Assembly: GCA_023399295.1 (NCBI GenBank)
Contig: JAEWQF010000066.1
Span: 1 to 40,762, forward strand
DNA from: Bacteroidota bacterium
Lineage (GTDB): Bacteria; Bacteroidota; Bacteroidia; Bacteroidales; Dysgonomonadaceae
Direction of reading: 5' to 3'
DNA: 40,762 bases
Below are positions 17,067 to 25,739 of the stretch, piece after piece. How positions within the stretch are numbered: the first letter of the stretch is position 1; each line of letters opens with the position of its first letter. A program made the position numbers and the translations under genes. Under the pieces are notes generated by a model. The model saw only the letters and a program-made list of their open reading frames with translations. It made no database searches and was not told where the DNA came from.

Positions 17067-18884
17067 ATGGAGTACGGTATCATCGATTTCTTGAAGCTTG
17101 TTGGCTCGTTGGGTCTCTTCCTTTACGGGATGAAGATCATGAGTGAAGGTCTGCAAAAGATGGCAGGCAACAAACTGAGGAGCATTTTGTCGGCGATGAC
17201 AAAAAACCGAATCATGGGTGTACTTACAGGTGTGCTGATCACCGCCCTGATACAATCCTCATCAGCCACCACCGTGATGGTGGTAAGCTTTGTGAACGCA
17301 GGGTTGCTGAGCCTGATCCAGTCGATCGGTGTGATCATGGGAGCCAACATCGGTACCACGGTCACCGCCTGGATGATCTCCTTCTTCGGCTTCGGCAAGT
17401 TTTCCATCAGTGCCCTTTCCATTCCGCTGATGGGTGTGGCACTGCCGCTTATCTTCTCCTCGAAGAGCAGAAACAAATCGTTGGGTGAGTTCATCTTCGG
17501 ATTTGCCTTTCTTTTTATGGGGCTAGATTTTCTGAAGGGTGCAATGCCTGATTTGCAAAACAACCCGGAGGTGCTCGCTTTCGTACAAAACTTCACCGGA
17601 ATGGGATTGCTCTCCACCCTCTTCTTCCTGCTGGTGGGTACCGTGCTCACCATCATCGTGCAATCCTCCAGTGCCACGGTAGCACTGACGCTGATCATGG
17701 CAGTTCAGGGATGGATCGACTTCCCGAGTGCGGCAGCCATGATCATGGGAGAGAACATCGGCACCACCATCACCGCCAACCTGGCAGCCATACCGGCCAA
17801 CCTGTCAGCCAAGCGAACCGCTTTCGCCCATTTCATGTTCAACGTACTGGGAGTGATCTGGATGTTATTTGTCTTTACCTATTTCGTGCAACTGGTCGAT
17901 AACATTGTGCCCAGCTTCGCTTCGGTGCATCCCTCGGGAATCACCTCCTTTGTCACATCGCTCTCACCCGAATCATATACACAGATCACTACCCTGCCTC
18001 GATCAGAACTTTCAGCTGAACTAGCCGGATTGCAAGATCAGTACCACAGTTATCAGTCAGCCACCTCTTACGGTCTGTCGCTCTTCCACACCCTGTTCAA
18101 CATCTGCAATGTGACGCTGATGATCTGGTTCGTAAAACTTTATGAAAAGATCTGTGTCGCACTGATCAGGCCCAAAAAGGGAGAAGAGGAGGACGAAGAG
18201 TTCGTACTCCAGTATATCTCCACCGGGATGGCCTCCACCGATGAGCTCTCTATCCTGCAGGCGGAGAAAGAGGTTGAAGTCTATGTAGCCCGTGTGAAGA
18301 AGATGTTCGGTTTTGTGAAGAAGATGACCAACCTGCAGAACAACGATAAGAAGTTCCTCAAGCTCTACAACCGCACCGAGAAATATGAAGATATCAGCGA
18401 CCGGATGGAGGTGGAGATAGGCTCCTATCTTAGCAAGGTGGCCGAAGGTAAGCTGAGCCACCAGAGCAAGGAGCGGGTACGCGCCATCCTACGGGCAGTG
18501 ACCGAGATTGAGAGCATTGCCGATTCTGCCTGCAACATTGCCCGGCACCTGAAGCGGAAGATGGAGGCAAACACTGAATTTGAAGCGGCCATCGTGACCA
18601 ACATCAATGCGATGTATGAAGTGATGGACAAGGCCATCGACAACATGCAGTCGATGTTGAAAAACGTGAAGATCACTGAGTCTGACCTTGTGAACAGCAA
18701 GCACATTGAAAGCAGCATTAACGAGATGCGGAACCAGCTGAAGCGTGAGAATGTTGAGAACCTGAACCAGAAGCTTTACTCCTATCAAAACGGTGTCTTC
18801 TATATCGACATCATCTCGGAATGTGAACGGATGGGTGACTACATCATCAATGTGATCGAGTCGCTCGAGAAGAAACAGAATTGA
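17067..18884 (+). CDS. Na+/phosphate cotransporter (NptA/PNaS family) with PhoU-like tail
   Basis: A 605-residue inner-membrane protein. Residues 1-350 hold eight or nine hydrophobic segments arranged as two inverted repeats, each with the family's QSSSA signature: 'ALIQSSSATTVMVV' and 'IIVQSSSATVALTL'. Each is followed by a Gly-rich 'MGANIGTT' / 'MGENIGTT' loop that lines the substrate site. Residues about 400-605 form a soluble, helical PhoU-like domain rich in Glu and Lys. It probably imports inorganic phosphate with Na+, or exports it as proposed for some bacterial homologues. First gene of a compact operon: its stop lies five bases before the SUI1 gene. Confidence 0.92.
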   Translation: MEYGIIDFLKLVGSLGLFLYGMKIMSEGLQKMAGNKLRSILSAMTKNRIMGVLTGVLITALIQSSSATTVMVVSFVNAGLLSLIQSIGVIMGANIGTTVTAWMISFFGFGKFSISALSIPLMGVALPLIFSSKSRNKSLGEFIFGFAFLFMGLDFLKGAMPDLQNNPEVLAFVQNFTGMGLLSTLFFLLVGTVLTIIVQSSSATVALTLIMAVQGWIDFPSAAAMIMGENIGTTITANLAAIPANLSAKRTAFAHFMFNVLGVIWMLFVFTYFVQLVDNIVPSFASVHPSGITSFVTSLSPESYTQITTLPRSELSAELAGLQDQYHSYQSATSYGLSLFHTLFNICNVTLMIWFVKLYEKICVALIRPKKGEEEDEEFVLQYISTGMASTDELSILQAEKEVEVYVARVKKMFGFVKKMTNLQNNDKKFLKLYNRTEKYEDISDRMEVEIGSYLSKVAEGKLSHQSKERVRAILRAVTEIESIADSACNIARHLKRKMEANTEFEAAIVTNINAMYEVMDKAIDNMQSMLKNVKITESDLVNSKHIESSINEMRNQLKRENVENLNQKLYSYQNGVFYIDIISECERMGDYIINVIESLEKKQN

Positions 18885-18889
18885 CAGCG

Positions 18890-19231
18890 ATGAACGACTG
18901 GAAAAAACGACTCGACATCGTCTACTCTACCAACCCCGACTACCACTATCAGCAGGAGGAGGATGAGGGGAAGGATGCCACCTTGCCGAAGGAGAAGCAG
19001 CTGTTGCGTGTCAGCCTCGACAAGCGCAACCGCAAGGGGAAAGCGGTGACGCTGGTCACCGGTTTTCAGGGCAGTGACGAGGATCTGCAGGAGCTGGGTA
19101 AGTTGCTCAAGATGAGATGTGGTGTGGGTGGATCGGCCAAGGAGGGTGAGATCATTGTCCAGGGTGACCACCGTGCCAAGGTGTTGGATATTCTCCAAAA
19201 AGAGGGATATGCCAAATCACGCATCATCTGA
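18890..19231 (+). CDS. SUI1/eIF1-family translation factor (YciH-like)
   Basis: A 113-residue protein. The ATG at 18890 is preferred over a TTG three codons earlier. The C-terminal half is the SUI1 fold: 'LLRVSLDKRNRKGKAVTLVTGF', 'DLQELGKLLKMRCGVGGSAK', 'GEIIVQGDHRAKVLDILQKEGY'. The N-terminal 40 residues are acidic and probably flexible. Bacterial relatives such as YciH bind near the ribosomal P site and are thought to affect start-site fidelity, especially under stress; the role here is inferred from the family. Five bases separate it from the transporter gene, and its last 23 bases overlap the helicase gene, so all three are likely co-translated. Confidence 0.93.
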   Translation: MNDWKKRLDIVYSTNPDYHYQQEEDEGKDATLPKEKQLLRVSLDKRNRKGKAVTLVTGFQGSDEDLQELGKLLKMRCGVGGSAKEGEIIVQGDHRAKVLDILQKEGYAKSRII

Positions 19232-22200
19232 GCGGGAGCTGCTTCATCTGATCAAAGCCTCCGCCGGCTCGGGCAAGACGCACCGGCTGACCGGCGAGTA
19301 CCTGCGTCTGCTTTTTTCACGCCCAAACAACCATATCCATATTCTGGCGGTGACCTTCACAAACAAGGCTACCGATGAGATGAAATCCCGTATCGTGGAC
19401 GAGTTGTACCGACTCTCTTCGGGTGAACCGTCGGGATACCTGGATGATCTCATACAGGAGTTCCCGATGAGCGAGCAAGAGCTTCGCAAGCATGCCAGAA
19501 AGATCCTTGAGACCATCCTGCACGACTACTCAGCTTTCTCCATCAGTACCATCGACCGCTTCTTCCAGCGCACCATGCGGGCTTTCACCCGTGAGATGGG
19601 ACTGGCCGGAGGATACAACATCGAAGTGGAGGAGTCATCCATGCTGATCGAGGCGATAGACCTGATGCTCTCCGAACTGGACAAGCCGGAGAACAGATCC
19701 CTCTCCGAATGGTTGTTGCGATTCATGCAGAATAGCATCGAGGAGGGCAGGAACTGGAAAATAGAGAGCCAGGTCTACGAGTTGGCAGCACAACTCTCCA
19801 ATGAAACCTACAAGTCACTCACACCAGAAGAGTTTGCAATGATCCAGGACAAGCAATTTCTGGAGGAGTACCGTCAGATGCTGATGCGCATCATCCGCAG
19901 CTATGAACAGGAGTTAAAGAAAGTCGCTACACAGGCTGTAGGGATCATGGCGCAGCATGGACTGGCAGTGAACGACTTCAAGTATGGGAATGGGTCGGGT
20001 TTCCTCCTGCTTGTCAAACTGGCAAACGGCATCATCGAAAAGCCCTCAGACCGCCTCAGGGCGGCGGTGAACAATGTGGAGGCCTGGATCGGCGGCAAGG
20101 CAAAGGATAAGGTGAGTGCTTTTCATGGCGCCTATGCTGGAGGACTGAACGACTGCCTGAACCGGATCATTCAGCTCTCAGACAACGACAGGGAATATGC
20201 CACTGCAAAAGTTATCCTGCATAACTTCTATACGCTGGGCATCCTGAGTGACATCAAAAATCGGTTGCGAAGCCTGCAACAGGAGAACAACACCCTTTTT
20301 CTCTCCGACACCACCGAGTTGCTGAACCGGATCATCGCCGGGACCGATGCCCCTTTCATCTTTGAGAAGACAGGGACACTGCTCAACCACTACATGATCG
20401 ATGAGTTTCAGGATACCTCGCGCATGCAATGGCAGAACTTCATGCCATTGATACGTGAAAGCCTTGCTTCCGGTAACTTCAACCTGATTGTGGGAGATGT
20501 GAAGCAAAGCATCTACCGCTGGCGTAATTCCGACTGGCGTCTGCTGGAAGAGACGGTAGAAGAGGAGTTGCAGCAGGAGAACATCCGCCACCATCTGCTC
20601 AACACCAACTGGCGCAGCGATGCCCACATCGTCCGGTTCAACAATGCGTTCTTCACCCATGCCGCAGCAATCCTGCAGGAGGAGGTCAACAGCCTGATAT
20701 GTGATGAGCGGGACAACATCGTGGGAGCATCTCCAAACACCCAGATTAGGGATGCCTACGCCGAGGTGTTCCAGGAGGTACCATCTCACAAGAAAGATAG
20801 CGGTGGCGCGGTGAGGATCACCTTTCTGACTAATGATGAGGAGATTAGCTGGCGAGAGAAGGTGCTGGAGCAGCTGCCGCATGAGGTGGAGCGTCTTCAG
20901 GATCAGGGTTTTGCACTGAAGGAGATTGCCATCCTGGTACGCACCAACAGGGAAGCAACAGAGGTGGCAGAAACGATGCTGGCCTATGGGGAACAGCACC
21001 GCGAGGGACCCTACCGATACGACCTCATCTCCAACGAAGCGCTGGTTATTGGAAAAGCACAGAGTGTCAAGGCTGTAATAGCGTTGATGCGCCATTTCCA
21101 GCATCCCAACGACCCAACCCGCCGCATGATGGCACTCTACGAATATACCCGTTTTCAGAGGCAAGCCACACCGGAGGAGGCGATCAGAATCTGCACAGAA
21201 GAACCATCTGGTGGGTATAGCCCGGAACTGGAGTCACATTTCAGGGAGCTGGCATCACTTCCCTTTTATGCGATGATTGAGACATTCTTTTCACAATCCG
21301 GCAACCTCATCGATGAACAGGAAAACGCACACGTACAGGCATTTCTTGATATCGCACTCCGTTTCAGCAGCAAACGTTCGGGTGACCTCAACAGTTTCCT
21401 GGAGTGGTGGGATGAGAAAGGCCATAAGAAAGCACTTTTCTCACCCGACAGCCAGGATGCCATCAGGCTGATCACCATCCACAAATCGAAGGGGTTGGGA
21501 TTCGGAGCGGTCATCATGCCTTTTCTCAACTGGCACACCGACCATGACCCGGGAAAGAGACAGATCATTTGGTGCAAACCCCGTGTGGCACCTTTTGACA
21601 TGTTGCGCATCGTACCGCTTCAGTATGGAAAGAGATTGGGTGATACGATCTTTCGGGATGATTACCTGGAGGAGAAACGATACACGTTTATCGACAACCT
21701 CAACATGCTTTATGTCGCCTTTACACGAGCCAAACACCGGATAATCGCATTCGCCCCCTTGCCAGCAAAACCGAAAGCAATCGCAGAGGTGTCCAACCTA
21801 CTTTGGAACAGCCTCCAGACCAAACAGCAATCATCACCCGGTGAAAGGGAACTGATCGACCTTAGCGCCTATTTTTCAGGTGAGACACAATCGTTTCTGT
21901 ATGGAGATGAGGCAACCTTGTTCCGCAAAAAGGAGAGCCCCCAGGTCGCCGTCACCAAAACAGGCAAATGGCACTCCATACCCATTGATGACCGGCTGCG
22001 ATTACGCCTCAACAACATTGGATATTTTACCGATGACGGCAGTCGCGACCATGGCAAGCTGATGCATGCCATCGTAAGCAATGTGGTGACACTGTCTGAT
22101 TTGCCGCTGGCTGTCGAGACCAAAATTTCGGAAGGTGAGCTCGCTGAGAAGGATCGGGAGGAGACACTCCGCACACTGCACACCATGCTCTCGTTGCCTG

Positions 22201-22463
22201 CTGTCACTGACTGGTACAACGGCCGCTACAGGGTATTGAACGAAACGGAGCTGCTACATCCCCAATGGGGTTTCCGGCGACCCGACAGGGTGATGATTGG
22301 TAGCAGTGAGGTCATTGTGGCGGACTACAAATTCGGCAACCAGGAGGACCCACAACACATCCGACAAGTGCGGCGATACGTTGAAACCATCCGTGAGATG
22401 GGATTCAACAATGTGAACGGTTACATCTTTTACATGCGCACGGGGCATCTGCTCCCCGTGTAG
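19209..22463 (+). CDS. AddA-like UvrD/Rep-family helicase with C-terminal nuclease domain
   Basis: I place the start at ATG 19209, preceded by AGAGGG, although the frame is open to 19119 inside the SUI1 gene. 1084 residues. Superfamily 1 helicase motifs are complete: I KASAGSGKT (16-24), Ia 'VTFTNKATDEM', II DEFQDTS (398-404), III GDVKQSIYRWR (429-439), IV 'NTNWRSD', V 'TIHKSKGLGF' (His758), VI LYVAFTRAKHR (834-844). The C-terminus carries a PD-(D/E)xK nuclease core: Pro1025-Asp1026, Asp1039-Tyr-Lys1041, with an upstream HGKLMHAI helix. This is the AddA layout for double-strand-break end processing before RecA loading. The usual partner AddB is not adjacent here. Confidence 0.93.
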   Translation: MPNHASSERELLHLIKASAGSGKTHRLTGEYLRLLFSRPNNHIHILAVTFTNKATDEMKSRIVDELYRLSSGEPSGYLDDLIQEFPMSEQELRKHARKILETILHDYSAFSISTIDRFFQRTMRAFTREMGLAGGYNIEVEESSMLIEAIDLMLSELDKPENRSLSEWLLRFMQNSIEEGRNWKIESQVYELAAQLSNETYKSLTPEEFAMIQDKQFLEEYRQMLMRIIRSYEQELKKVATQAVGIMAQHGLAVNDFKYGNGSGFLLLVKLANGIIEKPSDRLRAAVNNVEAWIGGKAKDKVSAFHGAYAGGLNDCLNRIIQLSDNDREYATAKVILHNFYTLGILSDIKNRLRSLQQENNTLFLSDTTELLNRIIAGTDAPFIFEKTGTLLNHYMIDEFQDTSRMQWQNFMPLIRESLASGNFNLIVGDVKQSIYRWRNSDWRLLEETVEEELQQENIRHHLLNTNWRSDAHIVRFNNAFFTHAAAILQEEVNSLICDERDNIVGASPNTQIRDAYAEVFQEVPSHKKDSGGAVRITFLTNDEEISWREKVLEQLPHEVERLQDQGFALKEIAILVRTNREATEVAETMLAYGEQHREGPYRYDLISNEALVIGKAQSVKAVIALMRHFQHPNDPTRRMMALYEYTRFQRQATPEEAIRICTEEPSGGYSPELESHFRELASLPFYAMIETFFSQSGNLIDEQENAHVQAFLDIALRFSSKRSGDLNSFLEWWDEKGHKKALFSPDSQDAIRLITIHKSKGLGFGAVIMPFLNWHTDHDPGKRQIIWCKPRVAPFDMLRIVPLQYGKRLGDTIFRDDYLEEKRYTFIDNLNMLYVAFTRAKHRIIAFAPLPAKPKAIAEVSNLLWNSLQTKQQSSPGERELIDLSAYFSGETQSFLYGDEATLFRKKESPQVAVTKTGKWHSIPIDDRLRLRLNNIGYFTDDGSRDHGKLMHAIVSNVVTLSDLPLAVETKISEGELAEKDREETLRTLHTMLSLPAVTDWYNGRYRVLNETELLHPQWGFRRPDRVMIGSSEVIVADYKFGNQEDPQHIRQVRRYVETIREMGFNNVNGYIFYMRTGHLLPV

Positions 22464-22481
22464 GAGAGAAGCGCCATCCCG

Positions 22482-23303
22482 TTAGTTCCTGGGTGAAGAG
22501 AAGTAATCGCTGAAAAAGAGGATCTGATACTTCACCGCATTGCTCCAGTATTGTCTGTTGTGTCCGCCGGGTCGCGAAATGAAGTCGTGAGGGATATTGC
22601 GAAAGAGCAACTCATTGTGCAAGCGCTTGTTCACCTCAAGAAAGAAATCCTGCGTGCCACAGTCGAAGATAATCTGAATGCCCCCCGGTTTGAGCAGATG
22701 CAACTGTCCCATCACACTGTATTCTTCCCACCTCTCCGGTTGGTCGCGCAGCGATCCCAGGCGATCAGCCATATCCCAATTGTCGGGAAAGGGGCGGATA
22801 TCCACTCCTCCGCAGATGCTACCACAGGCTCCAAATAGATCCTGATTCCTGAAACCGAGGTAGAGCCCTCCATGTCCACCCATGCTCAGACCTGTAATGG
22901 CCCTCCCCTCACGGGCGGCAATGGTGTTGTACGTGCGATCGATAAAATTGGTCAACTCCCGTACCATGAAGGTTTCATAGCGAAAAGCAGGATCTACAGG
23001 ACTGTCCCAGTACCAGCTACCGTAACCGCCATCGGGACAAACAATCATCATCCGGTATTGATCTGCCAGGCTGGTGAGGTGTGGCGCTTCTTTAATCCAG
23101 CCGTCGTAGCGACCGCTGTAACCATGCAACAGGTAGAGAACCGGCGTTGGGGCTGCTTTCTGTGTGTCATCGGGTTGAATCACCACAACCTTGATCTCCT
23201 TGTTCATGGAAGGGCTGAACACCTTCACTGTATCAACGGTAGCGGATAAGAGGCTCAGGTTGGAGAAGACAACTAGGAGCAGCGAAAAAAGGAACTGTTT
23301 CAT
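22482..23303 (-). CDS. Exported esterase, alpha/beta hydrolase (esterase D / CE1-like)
   Basis: A 273-residue protein with a signal peptide (1-20, cleavage near LLSA). Alpha/beta-hydrolase landmarks: 'YLLHGYSG' (oxyanion region), nucleophile Ser140 in GLSMGG, acid in 'DCGTQDFF' (Asp214 or Asp219), and His248 in 'PGGHNRQYW'. The family includes tributyrin, acetylxylan and feruloyl esterases. A carbohydrate-ester role is plausible for a Bacteroidales periplasmic enzyme, but no glycoside hydrolase or SusCD pair is adjacent, so the substrate is open. It has its own full-consensus promoter and converges on the helicase gene, 18 bases from its stop. Confidence 0.9.
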   Translation of the reverse strand: MKQFLFSLLLVVFSNLSLLSATVDTVKVFSPSMNKEIKVVVIQPDDTQKAAPTPVLYLLHGYSGRYDGWIKEAPHLTSLADQYRMMIVCPDGGYGSWYWDSPVDPAFRYETFMVRELTNFIDRTYNTIAAREGRAITGLSMGGHGGLYLGFRNQDLFGACGSICGGVDIRPFPDNWDMADRLGSLRDQPERWEEYSVMGQLHLLKPGGIQIIFDCGTQDFFLEVNKRLHNELLFRNIPHDFISRPGGHNRQYWSNAVKYQILFFSDYFSSPRN

Positions 23304-23329
23304 TGGATCGATTGTTTCAGTTTATTGGC

Positions 23330-23359
23330 CAAAGATACAAAAACGGGGTGACCGGGCAA
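23330..23359 (-). promoter_or_regulatory. Consensus Bacteroidetes promoter for the esterase gene
   Basis: On the minus strand TTG (23357-23359), a 19-base spacer, then TATCTTTG (23330-23337): an exact match to TTG-N19-21-TAnnTTTG. Transcription would start near 23325, about 22 bases before the start codon. Confidence 0.75.
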
Positions 23360-23472
23360 TGGAAGCATTGTTTTATTGCTTCCGGTTTAGAAGTCACGGG
23401 ATCAGTCAGTCAACCAATGCAACAATTCAGCGGGTAAAAACGTTCTAATCACATCGCACATAAACAGACACA

Positions 23473-23823
23473 ATGATGGAAATACAATTCAGGATTGATG
23501 ATCAGAAACGGGGTAGTTTTTTTATCGAGCAGGAAGGACGACAGATTGCCGAGCTGGACTTTGAAGTGAAGGAGAACCTGCTCAACGCCTATCACACGGG
23601 AGTACGCCCCCAGATGGAAGGACAGGGCATTGCTGCCCGACTCTTCGACAACATGGTGCGCTATGCCCGTGACAAGGGATACAAGGTAATCCCCTCCTGC
23701 TCCTACATCCTTGTCAAGTTCAGACGTCATCCCGAACTTTATCACGACATCTGGCACCGCATGGAGGATGAGCCTACCGGTGATGCCTGCGGAATTAAAC
23801 CAAACGGGGCGTCAGGTCGATAG
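23473..23823 (+). CDS. GNAT-fold N-acetyltransferase (YjdJ/COG2388 type)
   Basis: A 116-residue small GNAT-like protein. 'GSFFIEQEGRQIAELDFEV' forms the first beta strands. 'HTGVRPQMEGQGIAARLFDNMVRYARDKGYKVIPSCSY' contains the acetyl-CoA loop (here E-G-Q-G-I-A, matching Q/RxxGxG/A) and the conserved 'PxCsy' end typical of this short subfamily. The acceptor is unknown. The start could be either of two adjacent ATGs (23473 or 23476). It is followed 36 bases later by the DUF4126 gene. Confidence 0.88.
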   Translation: MMEIQFRIDDQKRGSFFIEQEGRQIAELDFEVKENLLNAYHTGVRPQMEGQGIAARLFDNMVRYARDKGYKVIPSCSYILVKFRRHPELYHDIWHRMEDEPTGDACGIKPNGASGR

Positions 23824-23859
23824 CATCTGTTTCAGATCACCTTTCAACAATCAGATCAA

Positions 23860-24444
23860 ATGGAAATGAACATCGAAACCATCAGCGCCATTGCCCTGGG
23901 CATCGGTCTAAGTGCCAGCACCGGGTTCAGGGTTTTTATCCCGTTGCTCGTGGCAGGCATCGCCTCACGCATCGGACTCATTCCATTGGGAGAAAGTTTT
24001 ACATGGATGGGATCCATGCCGGCACTCATCAGCTTCGGTGTTGCTGCCGTGGTTGAAGTATTGGCATACTATATCCCTTTTGTGGACAACCTGCTCGACA
24101 CCATTGCCACCCCCCTGTCGGTGGGTGCTGGCACCTTGCTGATGACTTCGGTTTTTCCTGCTGAAAACGAATGGATCCGATGGATCATGGGGTTTGTGGT
24201 GGGTGGCAGTGCTGCTGCCACCATCCAGAGTGCCAGCTCCATGACACGCCTCACCTCCACCAGCCTGACAGCCGGTTTTGGTAATCCGGTGGTATCGACC
24301 GGTGAGGGGGTGGCAGCGACCGGTTTTTCGGTCATGTCGCTCTTCACCCCCATCCTGGTAGCTGTGCTGCTGGTAGTGGTAATGATCCTCCTGCTGCATT
24401 ACGCATACAGGAAATTATTCAAAAGAAGGGGAAGGGTGGGTTGA
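23860..24444 (+). CDS. DUF4126 integral membrane protein
   Basis: A 194-residue protein with about five hydrophobic segments. The family signature is clear: 'ALGIGLSASTGFRVFIPLLVAGIA' at the N-terminus, 'EVLAYYIPFVDNLLDT' in the middle, then a Gly/Ala-rich 'GGSAAATIQSASS' segment and 'GFGNPVVSTGE'. It ends with a basic tail (about 185-194). The family is widespread and has no established function. It converges on the thioredoxin-like gene, with five bases between stops. Confidence 0.88.
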   Translation: MEMNIETISAIALGIGLSASTGFRVFIPLLVAGIASRIGLIPLGESFTWMGSMPALISFGVAAVVEVLAYYIPFVDNLLDTIATPLSVGAGTLLMTSVFPAENEWIRWIMGFVVGGSAAATIQSASSMTRLTSTSLTAGFGNPVVSTGEGVAATGFSVMSLFTPILVAVLLVVVMILLLHYAYRKLFKRRGRVG

Positions 24445-24449
24445 CACTC

Positions 24450-25055
24450 CTATTTCCGCACCTTGATGCCACAACCGATAGCGCGTGTGGTGGCTGGATC
24501 CGGTTGATTGCCCGCCATGAGCGCTTTCACGGCACTGGCTGCAAACTGCTGTTCCACTGCTGTTTCATCCTGGTAGTTGTCGTCAATGGTCCCGGTGTAG
24601 GCGACAGTAAAACTGCCATCACCCTCGTTTTTCAATAGAAACACTTCAGGGGTACGTGTTGCACCGTATGCAGGGAAGACCGTCTGGTCACTATCCTGGA
24701 GATAAGGAAAGGGATAGTTTTTTTCAGCCGCCCGCTGCTTCATATGTTCAAATGAATCATCGGGCTGTTGAACCGGATCGTTTGGGTTGATCATCACTAC
24801 CGGATAACCCAACTGGGCAAACTCCTGATGAAGCTTGATGATACGACCCTCATAAGCTTTCGCATATGGACAAGGATTGCAGGAGAAGATGACGAAGAGA
24901 CCCTTCTCACCTGCATAGTCGGCCAGTGAAACATTGCTTCCATCAATGTTCTTTAATGAAAAGGCGGGAGCCTTGGCACCTATGGCGATGGGCTGGGCCT
25001 GTAACGTGAGCCCACTCCAAAGGAAGAAGGCAGCAGCAATAAATAGATTTTTCAT
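24450..25055 (-). CDS. Exported thioredoxin-fold protein (AhpC/TSA-like, CNPC motif)
   Basis: Start placed at 25055 because it begins a signal peptide (MKNLFIAAAFFLWSG..., cleavage after LQA). The longer frame to 25118 overlaps the upstream gene and adds an atypical N-terminus. 201 residues. 'APAFSLKNIDGSNVSLADY' and 'VIFSCNPCPYAKAYE' are peroxiredoxin/TlpA-like; the redox pair is C-N-P-C. The related cytoplasmic family carries C-N-H-C-P. Probably a periplasmic thiol-disulfide protein. It follows the TlpA-like gene by 19 bases and belongs to the same transcript. Confidence 0.88.
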   Translation of the reverse strand: MKNLFIAAAFFLWSGLTLQAQPIAIGAKAPAFSLKNIDGSNVSLADYAGEKGLFVIFSCNPCPYAKAYEGRIIKLHQEFAQLGYPVVMINPNDPVQQPDDSFEHMKQRAAEKNYPFPYLQDSDQTVFPAYGATRTPEVFLLKNEGDGSFTVAYTGTIDDNYQDETAVEQQFAASAVKALMAGNQPDPATTRAIGCGIKVRK

Positions 25056-25074
25056 TGTTGTGATTGTTAAAATG

Positions 25075-25581
25075 TTAATTGGACAACAGGGATGAGACGA
25101 TTTCTTCCAACTCCTCAAAGGTGAACTCCTTCTGGTAGAACTCCCGGAAACCCCTTCCGTAAATCAGTGTGGCAGGGATTACACCACTCCAGTTCTCATC
25201 CACCAATGGAATCCAGCGATTCGACCGGGGATCGTCGAGGAGGATCACCTCGTTGCGCATCTTTTCTTTCTCAATGAAGGGAATCAGGCGGCTCTGCAGT
25301 TGATTGGCCATATCGAGGCTCACCATCAGCACCTTCACCTTCTCCTTCCGAAAATGTGAACCAAGTTGCTCGAAATAGGGTATCTCCTTGATACACGGGG
25401 CACACCAGGTGGCCCAGAAGTTGACGACATAAATGGTGTCGTTGCTTTTTTTCAGATAGGGTTCCAATCCGGCAAAGTCAACTACCTTCACGCCCGCACT
25501 GTCATCCCCTTTCCCAGCATGCAGGGATAGGGAGAAAAGAAGCAGTAAAAAAAACAATACAAACCGATGAAGGGAATTCAT
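25075..25581 (-). CDS. Exported TlpA-like thioredoxin
   Basis: A 168-residue protein with a signal peptide (1-22, SLHA end) and a thioredoxin domain with the classic WCAPC active site ('VVNFWATWCAPCIKEIPYFEQL') plus the cis-Pro loop 'GVIPATLIY'. It likely keeps periplasmic cysteines reduced, as in c-type cytochrome maturation or thiol repair; no cytochrome gene is nearby to fix the partner. First gene of a two-gene unit with the CNPC protein, an arrangement suggesting a relay between two exported thiol proteins. Confidence 0.9.
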   Translation of the reverse strand: MNSLHRFVLFFLLLLFSLSLHAGKGDDSAGVKVVDFAGLEPYLKKSNDTIYVVNFWATWCAPCIKEIPYFEQLGSHFRKEKVKVLMVSLDMANQLQSRLIPFIEKEKMRNEVILLDDPRSNRWIPLVDENWSGVIPATLIYGRGFREFYQKEFTFEELEEIVSSLLSN

Positions 25582-25633
25582 CTCATTCTCTTTAAAAAAT
25601 TGATTCTAGCTGTGATTTTTTTCGCTTAACAAC

Positions 25634-25664
25634 AAAAAGTGGGAGCAGGTTCATGAAACCTGCT
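25634..25664 (-). terminator. Possible terminator after the flavodiiron gene
   Basis: On the minus strand an 8-bp perfect stem AGCAGGTT / AACCTGCT (25644-25664) is followed, after five bases (CCCAC), by five T's (25634-25638). The spacer makes it a weaker case than the other terminators here. A second inverted repeat, GTAAACA / TGTTTAC (25695-25701, 25720-25726), lies between it and the stop codon. Confidence 0.4.
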
Positions 25665-25739
25665 GCAGATGTCAATTAATTAAAGTGAATAAATGTAAAC
25701 AGGCAACAGTTGGCAAGTTTGTTTACAGCCCCTCCGATG

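Noticed and set aside
20178..21164. A 328-residue open frame on the minus strand inside the helicase gene
   Set aside because: Antisense shadow of a gene with full helicase motifs. No family likeness, and its low-complexity His/Leu/Val-rich make-up is typical of reversed coding DNA.
22439..22460. Hairpin CACGGGG / CCCCGTG at the end of the helicase gene as a terminator
   Set aside because: It lies inside the last codons and has no T-run after it. It may affect mRNA stability but does not look like an intrinsic terminator.
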